Shown here: positions 51,915 to 61,390 of the stretch, in pieces | Position numbering within the stretch: the stretch's first letter is position 1 | Layout: each line of letters starts with the position of its first letter | Position numbers and translations under genes: made by a program | The notes under the pieces: model-generated | What the model saw: only the letters and a program-made list of their open reading frames with translations | Told to the model about the DNA's origin: nothing | The model's database searches: none | From: Listeria grayi DSM 20601 | Lineage (GTDB): Bacteria; Bacillota; Bacilli; Lactobacillales; Listeriaceae | Direction of reading: 5' to 3' | DNA: 64,000 nt | Assembly (NCBI RefSeq): GCF_000148995.1 | Contig: NZ_GL538353.1 | Span: 372,001-436,000 of the forward strand

Positions 51915-52604
51915 CTAAGCAAAATATTCATTTAATAATAGTTGCTGCTCTTCCGGTTTGTATATTTGCCATGGTTTTGGGGAAAGCGTAAGGATACCCT
52001 CTTTTTCTAACTTTTGCAGATTAATGGCTACATAGGTGCGAGCGATATGTAAATAGCTCCCGAGAATTTTCTGAGTGAAATAATATGGAATCAAATACGA
52101 GCCGTCTGGTTCTGTGCGTCCAAACTTTTCGCCGAGCGCAAGTAGGGCTGCAAGGATGCGTTTATCGGTAGGAAGGTGAAGTAGCTGTTCGCGCCACAAC
52201 AAAGCTTCCGTATTAGCGATATATAGCTGCTGAATGAGGCGAACTGGTTCAGCAGTGGCATTGATGCGTTCCAGTAAGTAGGAATGATCGAATTTATAAA
52301 CGATCACATCGCTGATGGCTCGGAAGCCGAATAATGTCTGATTGTCGATTTCCGGTTGTAAGAAACCGATCAACTCATTTTTTCCGCAGAAATACAGGAT
52401 ACTGTCTTCTTTGCTAGTAGATTGATAAGCTACGGCAACACCTTCGATCAAAATATACAAGGTATCGTTGGACCGATTTTCTTCGATCATTACTTGATTG
52501 CGCTTAAACTGCAGTCTTTCGTAAGGCAGCTTAGTGTCATTAGAAATGCGCAATAGATCCAGCAGGCTGCTAGAAGCAAGCGCTTTATTTTTTTTGAATA
52601 GCAT
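51915..52604 (-). CDS. Crp/Fnr family transcriptional regulator
   Basis: 229 residues: an N-terminal cyclic-nucleotide-binding-like domain (about 30-140; QVMIEENRSNDTLYILIEG) and a C-terminal helix-turn-helix (YYFTQKILGSYLHIARTYVAINLQKLEKEGIL, in part). The PrfA-like family is expanded in Listeria; this one corresponds by position to the lmo0597-type regulator next to bioY. The start is the ATG with GGGGA 8 bases upstream; an earlier in-frame Met lies too far up. Confidence 0.88.
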   Translation of the reverse strand: MLFKKNKALASSSLLDLLRISNDTKLPYERLQFKRNQVMIEENRSNDTLYILIEGVAVAYQSTSKEDSILYFCGKNELIGFLQPEIDNQTLFGFRAISDVIVYKFDHSYLLERINATAEPVRLIQQLYIANTEALLWREQLLHLPTDKRILAALLALGEKFGRTEPDGSYLIPYYFTQKILGSYLHIARTYVAINLQKLEKEGILTLSPKPWQIYKPEEQQLLLNEYFA

Positions 52605-52667
52605 AAAACCGAGTCCCCTTTTTTTATGATACAAATTCATTATAAAGGAGAATCGGCTATTTAGGAA

Positions 52668-53225
52668 CTATTTTAAAAGTGCAGTAGGTAACAATTTGGC
52701 TTTTACCAAGCGGTTTCGAACTAACAAGCCGAGATAGGAGGCTAGGACAGCTTTTACTATTCCCGGAATGATAAAAGGAATAAAACCACCTAAAAACGCT
52801 TGATGCAGGGTTAAATGTGCTTGAAAAGCCAGCCAGAAAGTGCCGAAAACTAGAGTCACGAATGCGCCGATCACATTAGCGATCGCTGCCGGAATCGGAC
52901 GGAAATTTGTTTTTTCGATCATATAGCCGGTAATCGCTGCATTAAAGATGAAACCGATCAGGAAACCGCCTGTTGGACTGAGCAGAACACCGACTCCCGA
53001 TGTTGCTCCTTGAAAAACCGGTAAGCCGATCGCGCCTAGAAAAATATAAAAAAGAATAGCGATCGTACCATTTTTCCAACCTAGAATCGTAGCAGCTAAC
53101 CCAACAGCAAGCGTTTGTCCTGTAAATGGGATGATGCCGAGTGGAATGGTGATCTGCGCCAAGATAGCGATGATGACCGCAAATAAACTATTAATAATGA
53201 GTAGCTGTAATTTTTGATTCCGCAT
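52668..53225 (-). CDS. bioY: Biotin ECF transporter S component
   Basis: 185 residues with six hydrophobic segments. BioY signatures are ITIPLGIIPFTGQTLAVGLAATILG near residue 25 and LPVFQGATSGVGVLLSPTGGFLIGF around residues 67-91. It binds biotin and works with the shared EcfA-A'-T module encoded elsewhere. A BirA-type operator overlaps its promoter, so it is repressed when biotin is sufficient. AGGGG precedes the ATG. Confidence 0.95.
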   Translation of the reverse strand: MRNQKLQLLIINSLFAVIIAILAQITIPLGIIPFTGQTLAVGLAATILGWKNGTIAILFYIFLGAIGLPVFQGATSGVGVLLSPTGGFLIGFIFNAAITGYMIEKTNFRPIPAAIANVIGAFVTLVFGTFWLAFQAHLTLHQAFLGGFIPFIIPGIVKAVLASYLGLLVRNRLVKAKLLPTALLK

Positions 53226-53242
53226 AATAATCCCCTTTTTAA

Positions 53243-53276
53243 TGTAAACTTTTTATTTTTAAAGGTTAACATTATA
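53243..53276 (-). promoter_or_regulatory. BirA operator and -10 box of bioY
   Basis: On the minus strand TATAAT (53276-53271) runs into TGTTAAC, then 15 bases, then GTTTACA (53249-53243). TGTTAAC(C)...GTTTACA matches the biotin-repressor operator of Gram-positives. Confidence 0.85.
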
Positions 53277-53369
53277 GAGCGACTTTTGTCACTATTTTAT
53301 TTTTTCAGTACCTTGTATAAATTAGTAGTGAAGCGTATACTGAAAGCATAAAACAAAGGAGCGTGTATC

Positions 53370-53696
53370 ATGGCAATTGTTTCTCAGTTTAAAAAAGGAA
53401 CATTGGAACTGTGCTGTCTGCATTTGATCCATGAAAAAGACTGCTATGGTTATGAACTAGCGCAGCAAGTTTCCACTTATATCAAAGTAGGCGAGGGCGT
53501 GATTTATCCGATACTTCGTAGGCTGGTCAGCGATGGTTGGTGTACGACATATTTACAGGATTCTTCGGAGGGACCATCCCGAAAATATTACCAGATCACA
53601 GCGGCGGGAGAACAACATTTACAAGTATTGACCAAAGAATGGCAGCAATTCACGCAGCAAATGGAAGAGCTGCTAACAGGGGGAAAAAGCGAATGA
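53370..53696 (+). CDS. PadR family transcriptional regulator
   Basis: 108 residues, winged helix of the small PadR-s2 type: FKKGTLELCCLHLIHEKDCYGYEL, GVIYPILRRLVSDGW and SRKYYQITAAGEQHL. It is overlapped by the following DUF1700 gene (ATGA), a very common PadR partner in Firmicutes in which the membrane protein and regulator are co-expressed. AAAGGAG precedes the ATG. Confidence 0.93.
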   Translation: MAIVSQFKKGTLELCCLHLIHEKDCYGYELAQQVSTYIKVGEGVIYPILRRLVSDGWCTTYLQDSSEGPSRKYYQITAAGEQHLQVLTKEWQQFTQQMEELLTGGKSE

Positions 53697-54016
53697 ATGA
53701 AAAACAATTTTTGAATGAACTAAATGGGCGTTTAGCAAGTCTAGACCCGCAGGAGCGCAAAAATCTATTGGCAGAATATCAAGCCCACTTTGCAATTGGT
53801 AAAGAGCGTGGCAAAAGCGAGGAAGAAGTCGCTTTTGATCTAGGAGATATGGATGAGTTGGTAGCTGATATCTATCTTTTAAAAGGTGAACAGCTGACTC
53901 CGGTAAAAAACAATCGCCGTAAATATTGGTTGATCGGCGGACTTATCCTAGTAATTGTATTTCTGGTCGTGCCCTTTCTACTGATGATGATCGCTTTCTT
54001 TATTCTTAGTGTGTAA
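53693..54016 (+). CDS. DUF1700 (HAAS-domain) membrane protein
   Basis: 107 residues. The N-terminal helical part MNEKQFLNELNGRLASLDPQ...YQAHF is the HAAS/DUF1700 signature; a single membrane segment lies at about residues 77-105. It starts inside the padR stop codon, so it is translationally coupled. Such proteins are thought to modulate the PadR regulator or envelope functions. Shorter than many DUF1700 proteins, with only one or two closely spaced membrane spans. Confidence 0.85.
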   Translation: MNEKQFLNELNGRLASLDPQERKNLLAEYQAHFAIGKERGKSEEEVAFDLGDMDELVADIYLLKGEQLTPVKNNRRKYWLIGGLILVIVFLVVPFLLMMIAFFILSV

Positions 54017-54097
54017 TGCTTTCAGGTTAAAATACTTTGAAAAAGGGTATAAATAGATTAAACTTTTTAACATATAAACCGAAAGGGGAGAAGCAAC

Positions 54098-54601
54098 GTG
54101 GGTGTGAATATTCGTAAAGCAAATACAGAAGATGTAAAAGCCATTCAAGAGATTGCGCATCAATCCTGGCATGCCACATATGAGGATATTATTCCAAGAA
54201 AGGTACAAGATGACTTTTTGAATACGTTTTATAGTGAAGAGACATTATCGAACCGCATTTCCGCGACTCCTTTTGCCGTAGCAGAAGAGGCGGATCAAGT
54301 AATCGGATTCGCTAACTTTATTGAATTGGATAAAGGAAAAAGTGAACTGGCAGCTTTTTATCTGCTCCCGAACCGGACGAAAAAAGGCGTAGGTACAAAA
54401 CTATTGGAAGAAGGAACAAGCCTTTTCCATATCCCACTTCCGATGTATGTTAATGTTGAAAAAGCAAATACAGACGCGATCGAGTTTTACAAGGCACGAG
54501 GATTCGTTGTTTTGGAAACGTTCACAGAAGATTTTTACGGGCATGATCTGGAAACAGTAAGACTATTCCTTAATCATCATTTAGAAGAAGAAGTCGAATA
54601 A
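54098..54601 (+). CDS. GNAT family N-acetyltransferase
   Basis: 167 residues with the acetyl-CoA fold: [21 protein letters not shown] at the N-terminus, motif [23 protein letters not shown] around residues 86-107, and the C-terminal motif [14 protein letters not shown]. The start is GTG behind AAAGGGGAG. The substrate is unknown. It is monocistronic and ends at a clean terminator. Confidence 0.9.
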   Translation: MGVNIRKANTEDVKAIQEIAHQSWHATYEDIIPRKVQDDFLNTFYSEETLSNRISATPFAVAEEADQVIGFANFIELDKGKSELAAFYLLPNRTKKGVGTKLLEEGTSLFHIPLPMYVNVEKANTDAIEFYKARGFVVLETFTEDFYGHDLETVRLFLNHHLEEEVE

Positions 54602-54603
54602 TA

Positions 54604-54639
54604 AAAACAGACGAAGCGTTGCTGCTTCGTCTGTTTTTA
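54604..54639. terminator. Bidirectional terminator
   Basis: AAAACAGACGAAGC and GCTTCGTCTGTTTT around GTTGCT, between the convergent GNAT and membrane-protein genes. Confidence 0.92.
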
Positions 54640-54640
54640 T

Positions 54641-55024
54641 TTAAAGCGATGCTTTTCCGTGTCCGCCATGTCCGCCGCGGATAAAATAAAATAGCAGTGC
54701 TAAAATGCTGGCAATGATACCGGCTAGGATGGCTACTATGACAATCAGGAAAGAAGCTCTAAAATCGATCACGCTTGATACTAAGACTGTCATGATGATC
54801 CCGAAAATGAAGCCCCAAAGTAAGAAACGCGATAAAGTGGCTTTTCTGCTAAAACCATAAAAAATTTCGGCTGCTGTCGAACCGACCAAAATGATCGGAG
54901 CAGCAAATAGAATCGACGTAAAAATCAATTTTACAGTGAAAGCGCCGAACCAGATAAAGCCAAGCCCCATCACAGCAAAAACACCTAAAATAAATACGCT
55001 TAAATACGCAATTACGAATCGCAA
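54641..55024 (-). CDS. Small integral membrane protein of unknown function
   Basis: About 127 residues with four hydrophobic segments (roughly 4-25, 30-48, 68-88, 92-118) and a Gly/His-rich tail (RGGHGGHGKASL). I do not recognise the family. The start is probably TTG (LRFVIAYLS), with GGAGG 9 bases upstream; a GTG six codons earlier overlaps the ribosome site. The tail HGGHG could bind a metal, but this is only a composition remark. It lies between GNAT and MATE genes on the minus strand. Confidence 0.7.
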   Translation of the reverse strand: MRFVIAYLSVFILGVFAVMGLGFIWFGAFTVKLIFTSILFAAPIILVGSTAAEIFYGFSRKATLSRFLLWGFIFGIIMTVLVSSVIDFRASFLIVIVAILAGIIASILALLFYFIRGGHGGHGKASL

Positions 55025-55090
55025 TGCATTCGCCTCCTCCACCGTGCATTATACCAAATTATCTTTCCGCTTGTCGATATGGATACCTGG

Positions 55091-56431
55091 TTAAATTATC
55101 GAGCGTAGCGACCATACTTTACTTCGCCAGCGCCGATACATCATGAGAGCGCGTACGCCCTCATCAATGATATAAGCGATCCACACCCCTACTAAAGCAA
55201 GCCCAGCTGAAATTCCCAATACATAAGAAAATGGCAAACTGACTATCCACATGACGATGATCCCGACAATAAATGGAAAACGGACATCACCGGTAGCATT
55301 TAAACTGCTGATCAATATGATATTGGTGGCCCTACCAATTTCCAGTAAAATCGCTAGCAAGAATAATTGCTTCGTCATCTGGATGATCGTCGCATTGGAA
55401 GTAAACAAGTGCATGATCGGTTCAGAGAATACGTAAATACAAATACTCACACTGATCGAAATGATCAAGCCGATCTTCCAGCTCCGCAGCCCTTGTTTAT
55501 AAGCCTTATCAACTTCCTTTGCGCCAACAGCCCGGCCGATCATGATCTGCGAAGCTTGGCCAATCGCGATCGAAAACAAGGCGACGAATTGACTGACACT
55601 CGACGCATATACTTTTGTCGTCAAAGCCTCGCTCCCTAAAATGGCCACGATCGCGGTCACCACTAATTGAGAACCCGCATAGGACAAGTTTTCCCCAGCA
55701 GAAGGAAGCCCCAGTCGTAAAATAGAACCGAGCAGTTTTCGGGAAACCTCTTGGATTTTTTTGAATGAAAACCGGTAACCGATCAATTTCTGCAATAAAA
55801 TAATAGCCATGACCATACCGACAAGGTTCGCGATGGCAGTAGATATACCGACCCCTGCTACACCCATATCTAAATAAGAAAGCGGTCCGTATAAGAAGAG
55901 ATAATTGCCGATCACATTAATAACGCTGATAGTAATAGGAACAAACATCGCTTGTCTTACATAACCATAGGTTCGCAAAATCGGTAAGATCGCAGAATGG
56001 ATCGCAATGATCAGCGAACTTCCGCCAATGATCTGCAAGAAGGGGAGACCTGTTTCCACTAGGTGTTCGTTGAGTCCCAATGCTCGAAGGAAAGAACTGG
56101 AGAATAATAGGAAAACAACGCTCATGATGACCCCAATCAAAAAGGCGACAACGATGCCATTGGTAATGATGCGATCGATCATTTGCGGTTTTTTGGCACC
56201 GATCATCTGTGCTACTAAGATCTGTACACCAACACTGATAAAACCATACATAATAATCGAGATCGTCAAGACTTGGTTGGCAACACCAGTTGCTGCGACG
56301 GCATCATCCGAATAATGTCCCAACATAAAAACATCGACATAATTGATCATGATCCGCAGAAACTGTTCTAAAAAAATAGGCCAAGCTAATGTGAAGAGCC
56401 CTAATTTGCTAGCTCTTTCTAAATTGCTCAT
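55091..56431 (-). CDS. MATE family efflux transporter
   Basis: 446 residues with about 12 membrane segments. NorM/DinF-like features are LAWPIFLEQFLRIMINYVDVFMLG near the N-terminus and GLPSAGENLSYAGSQLV at mid-protein, the start of the second half of the duplicated fold. It exports cationic drugs or metabolites using a Na+ or H+ gradient. The ATG of MSNLERAS has AAGGAG 13 bases upstream, a longer spacing than usual. It is divergent from the MarR-ABC operon. Confidence 0.9.
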   Translation of the reverse strand: MSNLERASKLGLFTLAWPIFLEQFLRIMINYVDVFMLGHYSDDAVAATGVANQVLTISIIMYGFISVGVQILVAQMIGAKKPQMIDRIITNGIVVAFLIGVIMSVVFLLFSSSFLRALGLNEHLVETGLPFLQIIGGSSLIIAIHSAILPILRTYGYVRQAMFVPITISVINVIGNYLFLYGPLSYLDMGVAGVGISTAIANLVGMVMAIILLQKLIGYRFSFKKIQEVSRKLLGSILRLGLPSAGENLSYAGSQLVVTAIVAILGSEALTTKVYASSVSQFVALFSIAIGQASQIMIGRAVGAKEVDKAYKQGLRSWKIGLIISISVSICIYVFSEPIMHLFTSNATIIQMTKQLFLLAILLEIGRATNIILISSLNATGDVRFPFIVGIIVMWIVSLPFSYVLGISAGLALVGVWIAYIIDEGVRALMMYRRWRSKVWSLRSII

Positions 56432-56584
56432 AGATGAAATTAAACTCCTTTCTAAACAGATATAGCGGGCAGGGAAGACTGAAAAAAACATATAAAGTAT
56501 ATCCGTTTTTAGACTAATAGAGCCATTATATGCTAAGCGTTTCTAAAAGTATATACATCTAAAGAAAATACTCGAAAAAGATGC

Positions 56585-56630
56585 TTGACAAGCAAATAGA
56601 AGGTTTATATAATTAGTTAGGCTAACTAAT
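56585..56630 (+). promoter_or_regulatory. marR-ABC operon promoter with palindromic operator
   Basis: TTGACA (56585-56590) and TATAAT (56608-56613), both perfect, are 17 bases apart. ATTAGTTAG-G-CTAACTAAT (56612-56630) is a perfect 9-bp-arm palindrome starting in the -10 box and covering the transcription start, an ideal MarR repressor site. Confidence 0.92.
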
Positions 56631-56648
56631 TAAAGTGAGGTGACAGAC

Positions 56649-57107
56649 ATGCAAGAACAACAAAACTTAGGTAATTCCGTCATCAAAGCATTTATGGATT
56701 TCAAAAAAGCAGAGATGAGCAATTTTATGATCGACGGCTTAGGCAAATCGGAAACACGATTTTTATTCATGCTTTTCCATGCTGGCGAACATCACGGTAA
56801 AAAAATCCGTGGTTCCGACCTCGGGAAAATGCTCCGGATCTCCAAACCGAGTGTGACGCAGACCCTTCAGACACTAGAAAGCAAAAATTTGGTGGAACGT
56901 GTTCAAAATCCTGAGGATAAACGCTCGACACATATCATTCTGACGGAAAAAGGCAAAGAAGCGATCCAAGATGGTATGCAACGTTTCCAAGGGAACTTCG
57001 ATGATATGAGCAGTTACCTCGGAGAAGATAATATGAAAATGCTCATAGAACTATTGAACAAATTGACAGAATATCTCCATGAAAAGGCTGAGAAAGAGGA
57101 GGCATAA
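56649..57107 (+). CDS. MarR family transcriptional regulator of ABC exporter operon
   Basis: 152 residues with the MarR winged helix: KIRGSDLGKMLRISKPSVTQ (recognition helix, about 53-72), LVERVQNPEDKRSTHIILTE (wing with D-K-R). The start is the ATG 6-8 bases after GAGGTG; a GTG three codons earlier overlaps the Shine-Dalgarno. It is first in an operon with two ABC half-exporters. The palindrome in its promoter suggests tight autorepression released by a drug-like ligand. Confidence 0.93.
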   Translation: MQEQQNLGNSVIKAFMDFKKAEMSNFMIDGLGKSETRFLFMLFHAGEHHGKKIRGSDLGKMLRISKPSVTQTLQTLESKNLVERVQNPEDKRSTHIILTEKGKEAIQDGMQRFQGNFDDMSSYLGEDNMKMLIELLNKLTEYLHEKAEKEEA

Positions 57108-57115
57108 TTGAAATA

Positions 57116-58840
57116 ATGCTGAAATTAATGAAACGATTGAAAGAATATTGGTTAGGGATCACAGCGGTATTAGTACTGACCTTTGCCCAAGTGATGGGGC
57201 AGTTGTATTTACCGACATTGATGTCTAATATCATTGATAAAGGAATTGTCCAAGGTGATAATCATTATATTTGGACCACCGGATTTAAAATGCTAGGCAT
57301 CTCGCTATTATCAGGAATCATCTCGATCATCGTCGTATTTTTGGCGTCGCGCGTATCAATGGGATTTGGCCGCAATATTCGGGATACCATTTTCAAGAAA
57401 GTAGAAAGTTTTTCCTTGCAAGAATTCGATAAAGTAGGAACAGCTTCACTGATCACAAGAACGACCAATGATGTCGTTCAGATCCAAAACGTTGTCTACA
57501 TGATGCTGCGAATGATGGTCATGGCACCGATCATGCTTATCGGCGGTATCATCATGGCTGTATCGCACAACGCAAAATTATCATTGATCTTCGTTGTCGT
57601 GTTGCCTGTTTTACTACTATTAGTAGTTTTACTTGGGAGCAAGGCAATGCCGAAGTTTAAATCGCTGCAAAAAAAGATGGATAAACTAAACCGTGTGATC
57701 CGGGAAGGATTGACAGGTATCCGCGTTATCCGAGCGTTTAATCATAATAAAGATGAATTGACAAAGTTTGAAGGCGCCAACCGGGATTATGCTAAAACTG
57801 CGATCAGTGTCAACCGACTATTGTCGCTAATGAGCCCGCTGATGATGCTGATCATGAACTTGACGAGCATTGCGATCATTTGGATCGGAAGTATGTTGAT
57901 CAAAGACGGCAATATGCAAGTTGGGGACTTAATGGCATTTATCCAATACGCGATGCAGATCATGATGGCATTTATGATGTTATCAGCTGTCTTCATTTTT
58001 ATCCCTCGTGCAGGAGCTTCCGCAGAACGTATCAACGAAGTATTAGACATCGAAGCAGAGATCCTCGATCCAGAGCAGCCGCAAACAGCTGGTCAAGGAG
58101 CAATGATCAGTTTTGACAATGTATCTTTCCGCTATGAAGGCGCCGAAAAACCGGTTATCCAACATATCAGTTTTTCCGCGAAAGCAGGCGAAACAGTGGC
58201 GATCATCGGCAGTACCGGTTCAGGGAAATCAACGCTACTCAATATGATCCCACGCTTTTATGATGCTGAGACAGGAAGTGTCCAGATCAATGGTATTGAT
58301 GTAAAAGACATGGAACAAGAAGAATTAAGGAGTTTGATCGGGTTAGTACCGCAAAAAGCGAATTTATTTACCGGAACGATCACTTCTAATATGAAATACG
58401 GAAAAGAAGATGCGACCGATACAGAAATTTGGGAAGCATTGGAGCTTGCTCAGGCGCAAGGATTTGTTTCCAAACTACCTGAAAAATTAGCACATCACGT
58501 TACCCAAGGCGGTAATAATTTCTCCGGCGGACAAAAGCAGCGTTTGGCGATCGCCAGAGCATTGATCCGCAAACCGGCGATCTATTTATTTGATGATAGT
58601 TTCTCTGCATTGGATTTCAAAACAGATGCGAAATTACGAAAAGGCTTAAAAGAAACTATCACAGATGCGGTAACGATCATCGTTGCTCAGCGAATTACAT
58701 CGGTTATCGACTCCGACCAGATCATCGTTTTAAATGAAGGAGAAATTGCCGGGATCGGAACGCATGATGAACTCAAGGCAAATAATCAAATTTACCAAGA
58801 AATTATGAAGTCGCAGTTATCAGAGGAGGAAATAGCATGA
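57116..58840 (+). CDS. Heterodimeric ABC exporter, subunit with degenerate catalytic site
   Basis: 574 residues: six membrane helices (about 15-310) and a nucleotide-binding domain (about 335-570). Walker A GSTGSGKST and signature NFSGGQKQRLAIARAL are normal, but Walker B reads YLFDDSFSALD, with Asp in place of the catalytic Glu. That is the hallmark of one partner in asymmetric exporters such as TM287/288, BmrCD and LmrCD. The next gene encodes the partner and overlaps it by 4 bases. It probably exports drugs or lipids under MarR control. Confidence 0.93.
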   Translation: MLKLMKRLKEYWLGITAVLVLTFAQVMGQLYLPTLMSNIIDKGIVQGDNHYIWTTGFKMLGISLLSGIISIIVVFLASRVSMGFGRNIRDTIFKKVESFSLQEFDKVGTASLITRTTNDVVQIQNVVYMMLRMMVMAPIMLIGGIIMAVSHNAKLSLIFVVVLPVLLLLVVLLGSKAMPKFKSLQKKMDKLNRVIREGLTGIRVIRAFNHNKDELTKFEGANRDYAKTAISVNRLLSLMSPLMMLIMNLTSIAIIWIGSMLIKDGNMQVGDLMAFIQYAMQIMMAFMMLSAVFIFIPRAGASAERINEVLDIEAEILDPEQPQTAGQGAMISFDNVSFRYEGAEKPVIQHISFSAKAGETVAIIGSTGSGKSTLLNMIPRFYDAETGSVQINGIDVKDMEQEELRSLIGLVPQKANLFTGTITSNMKYGKEDATDTEIWEALELAQAQGFVSKLPEKLAHHVTQGGNNFSGGQKQRLAIARALIRKPAIYLFDDSFSALDFKTDAKLRKGLKETITDAVTIIVAQRITSVIDSDQIIVLNEGEIAGIGTHDELKANNQIYQEIMKSQLSEEEIA

Positions 58841-60660
58841 GTGCAGCACGACAAGGCGGGAAGACAAACGGTCCCGGTCTTCAAAAAGCGAAACCCAAAA
58901 ATTTCAAAAAGACATTGTTCCGCTTACTTGGTTATATGAAGCCGCGGACAATTGCTATCAGTGTGGTGTTCCTCTTCGCCATTCTATCCACTATTTTTAA
59001 TATTTTCAGTCCAAAAGAGCTCGGAAAAGCAACAACGGAAATTTTCAAAGGCATTATGTCGCCTGCCGGAGTCGACAGTGATAAAGTCTTTCATATTTTA
59101 TTCTTTGTCTTGATACTTTACATCGGCTCTTCGATTTTTAACTTTATCCAACAATTTGTTATGTCGAGCGTGGCACAGCAAACCGTTTATGATATGCGTA
59201 AAGACCTCAAAGAAAAAATGGCGCGCTTGCCGTTGCGATATTACGATAAACGATCGAACGGCGATATTTTGAGCCGTGCAGTCAATGATATGGACAACAT
59301 CGCAAATACCTTGCAGCAGTCATTGACACAAGCGATTACCGCTATTGTTCAAATCGTCGGCGTATTGATCATGATGCTTACGATCAGTTGGCAAATGACA
59401 TTGATCGTTCTAGCCACTGTGCCGATCAGTTTCGCATTTATTTCGCTGATCGCCGGCAAATCACAAAAATATTTTGCTTCTCAACAATCGAATCTCGGTA
59501 TCCTTAATGATACAGTAGAAGAAACATTTAGTGGACAAACAGTTGTGAAGGCATTCGGTCAAGAAAATAAAACGCTGAAGAAATTTCATCAAGTAAATAA
59601 TGAATACTATGAATCCGCAAAAACAGCCCAATTCATTTCTGGGATCATGATGCCAGTCATGATGTTTGTCGGCAACTTAGGTTATGTAGCAGTCTGCGTA
59701 GTCGGCGGGATCTTTGTGACGAATGGCCGGATCCAAGTCGGTGATATCCAATCATTCACGCAATATGTCCAATTATTTACCCAACCGATCTCCAGTGTTG
59801 CCAATATCGCGAACGTTATCCAATCGACGATCGCCTCTGCAGAACGCGTTTTCGATATGATGGACGCAGAAGAAGAAAAAGACATTATTCCTGAACAAAT
59901 TCCTGTTCATGCGGAAGAAGAAGATACAATCATTTTTGACCATGTTAAATTCGGATATGACGAAGAAACACCTTTAATGAAAGATCTAAATTTCTACGTG
60001 AACAAAGGACAGATGGTAGCGATCGTAGGCCCGACCGGAGCAGGGAAGACCACGATCATCAACCTGCTGATGCGTTTTTACGATGTGGATGCAGGAGAGA
60101 TCCGGATCGATGGCGTCGATACGAAAAACATGACAAAAGAAGAAGTTCGAGAAAAATTCGGAATGGTTTTACAAGACACTTGGCTTTTCAATGGCACGAT
60201 TCGGGAAAATATCGCTTACGGAAAGAACGGCGCAACCGAAGAAGAGATCATTGCCGCATCGAAAGCTGCTTATGCGGATGAATTTATTCGGCGCTTGCCA
60301 GATGGGTATGATACAATATTAAATGAAGAAGGAAGCAATATCTCCCAAGGACAAAAACAATTACTTACCATTGCTAGAGCGATCTTGTCAGACCCTTCTA
60401 TTCTTATTTTGGATGAGGCGACTTCCAGTGTAGATACCCGAACAGAACTCAATATCCAGTTGGCTATGGGTAATTTGATGAAAGACCGCACAAGTTTTGT
60501 CATTGCGCATCGATTATCGACTATTCGTAATGCGGATTTGATCTTGGTAATGGACCACGGGAATGTTATCGAAAAAGGGACTCACCAATCCTTACTTGCC
60601 AAAGATGGTTTCTATGCTGATCTCTATAATAGTCAGTTCACAGGAGCCCAGGCTATTTAA
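58837..60660 (+). CDS. Heterodimeric ABC exporter, subunit with canonical Walker B
   Basis: 607 residues: an N-terminal extension, six membrane helices (about 35-330) and a nucleotide-binding domain. Walker A GPTGAGKTT and Walker B ILILDEATSSVD are intact, while the signature is NISQGQKQLLTIARAI, with LSGGQ altered to ISQGQ, as usual in the catalytic partner of asymmetric exporters. Together with the preceding subunit it forms one consensus and one degenerate ATP site. The start overlaps the preceding gene (ATGA). Confidence 0.94.
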   Translation: MSAARQGGKTNGPGLQKAKPKNFKKTLFRLLGYMKPRTIAISVVFLFAILSTIFNIFSPKELGKATTEIFKGIMSPAGVDSDKVFHILFFVLILYIGSSIFNFIQQFVMSSVAQQTVYDMRKDLKEKMARLPLRYYDKRSNGDILSRAVNDMDNIANTLQQSLTQAITAIVQIVGVLIMMLTISWQMTLIVLATVPISFAFISLIAGKSQKYFASQQSNLGILNDTVEETFSGQTVVKAFGQENKTLKKFHQVNNEYYESAKTAQFISGIMMPVMMFVGNLGYVAVCVVGGIFVTNGRIQVGDIQSFTQYVQLFTQPISSVANIANVIQSTIASAERVFDMMDAEEEKDIIPEQIPVHAEEEDTIIFDHVKFGYDEETPLMKDLNFYVNKGQMVAIVGPTGAGKTTIINLLMRFYDVDAGEIRIDGVDTKNMTKEEVREKFGMVLQDTWLFNGTIRENIAYGKNGATEEEIIAASKAAYADEFIRRLPDGYDTILNEEGSNISQGQKQLLTIARAILSDPSILILDEATSSVDTRTELNIQLAMGNLMKDRTSFVIAHRLSTIRNADLILVMDHGNVIEKGTHQSLLAKDGFYADLYNSQFTGAQAI

Positions 60661-60683
60661 AAAACAAGTGGGTGAACACAGGT

Positions 60684-61034
60684 ATGCGGATTTTTTGTGG
60701 CATTTTATCCATCCAGACAGGCGTGATAAGCTGGGTGGCAGAGTATTTGACAAAAGGCGAGAATACAAGTCTGAATTTGATAGGCTATTCTACCAAATTA
60801 ACACATATCACCAGTTATTCATTGACAGTCGGGATGATCCTCGCGGGAATATTGATGCTTTTAGCCAGGAAAAGTATGTTTTTGATTTCTTTATCGATTT
60901 TGATCTGGAGTTTCAGTTTGATCTTCGGCATTCTTTTCGTTCCAACTTATACAGGTATCTATTTTCGACCGATCGTCTCACTTGTCTGCCTCGTGATAGC
61001 TCTTTTTATCTATGCGAAATATGCAAGACAATAA
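60684..61034 (+). CDS. Small membrane protein of unknown function
   Basis: About 116 residues with four hydrophobic stretches (about 3-18, 38-55, 60-82, 88-110). It is not recognised. It follows the ABC exporter gene by 23 bases on the same strand and ends at the operon's terminator, so it is probably co-transcribed. A GTG at 60672 is an alternative start; GTGGGTG lies upstream of the ATG used here. The weak ribosome site makes the call less secure. Confidence 0.55.
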   Translation: MRIFCGILSIQTGVISWVAEYLTKGENTSLNLIGYSTKLTHITSYSLTVGMILAGILMLLARKSMFLISLSILIWSFSLIFGILFVPTYTGIYFRPIVSLVCLVIALFIYAKYARQ

Positions 61035-61036
61035 CA

Positions 61037-61087
61037 AAAAACGAACTCCTCTTTCTATTTAATAGGAAGAGGAGTTCGTTTTTTTAA
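61037..61087. terminator. Bidirectional terminator
   Basis: A long stem, ACGAACTCCTCTT with an inner CTATT/AATAG extension and its complement, with A and T flanks. It ends the exporter operon and the convergent DUF2798-like gene. Confidence 0.9.
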
Positions 61088-61109
61088 TGAAGAGAACCTG
61101 CGCCTATCG

Positions 61110-61346
61110 CTAATCCTCAGCACGCATGATAAAGCGGAGCAACGAAATGATCGTTTTAGGAAGAAACAGATTAAGTACAGCGATCGCGACAAAAGCATAA
61201 AGCCATGCTTTTAACCAAGCAGTTACTTGGAACGCATCGATACCTCGATTGAGCAACGTTAAAGCAAAAGACATCAGCGCAGTAGTGAGCGTCAATGTCG
61301 TGATTCTTGTGATTAAATAAAATCTTTTTTGTGTCACTTTAAACAA
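61110..61346 (-). CDS. Small DUF2798-like membrane protein
   Basis: About 78 residues with two membrane segments (about 11-30 and 45-63) and a basic C-terminus (PKTIISLLRFIMRAED). It resembles the DUF2798 family of two-helix proteins of unknown function. The start is a TTG (LFKVTQKRF) with AAAGGGG 8 bases upstream; the frame is open to 61406 but that region carries an operator. Its promoter holds two copies of a palindrome, so a TetR-like repressor probably controls it. Confidence 0.75.
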   Translation of the reverse strand: MFKVTQKRFYLITRITTLTLTTALMSFALTLLNRGIDAFQVTAWLKAWLYAFVAIAVLNLFLPKTIISLLRFIMRAED

Positions 61347-61390
61347 ATTTTCATCCCCTTTGATTACCCAAAATAAGTGCAGTCTATAAA

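Noticed and set aside
60563-61087. 174-codon frame overlapping the end of the ABC exporter gene and the small membrane gene
   Set aside because: It begins inside the ABC exporter coding region and runs through the terminator; the 60684 frame, with membrane segments, is more credible.
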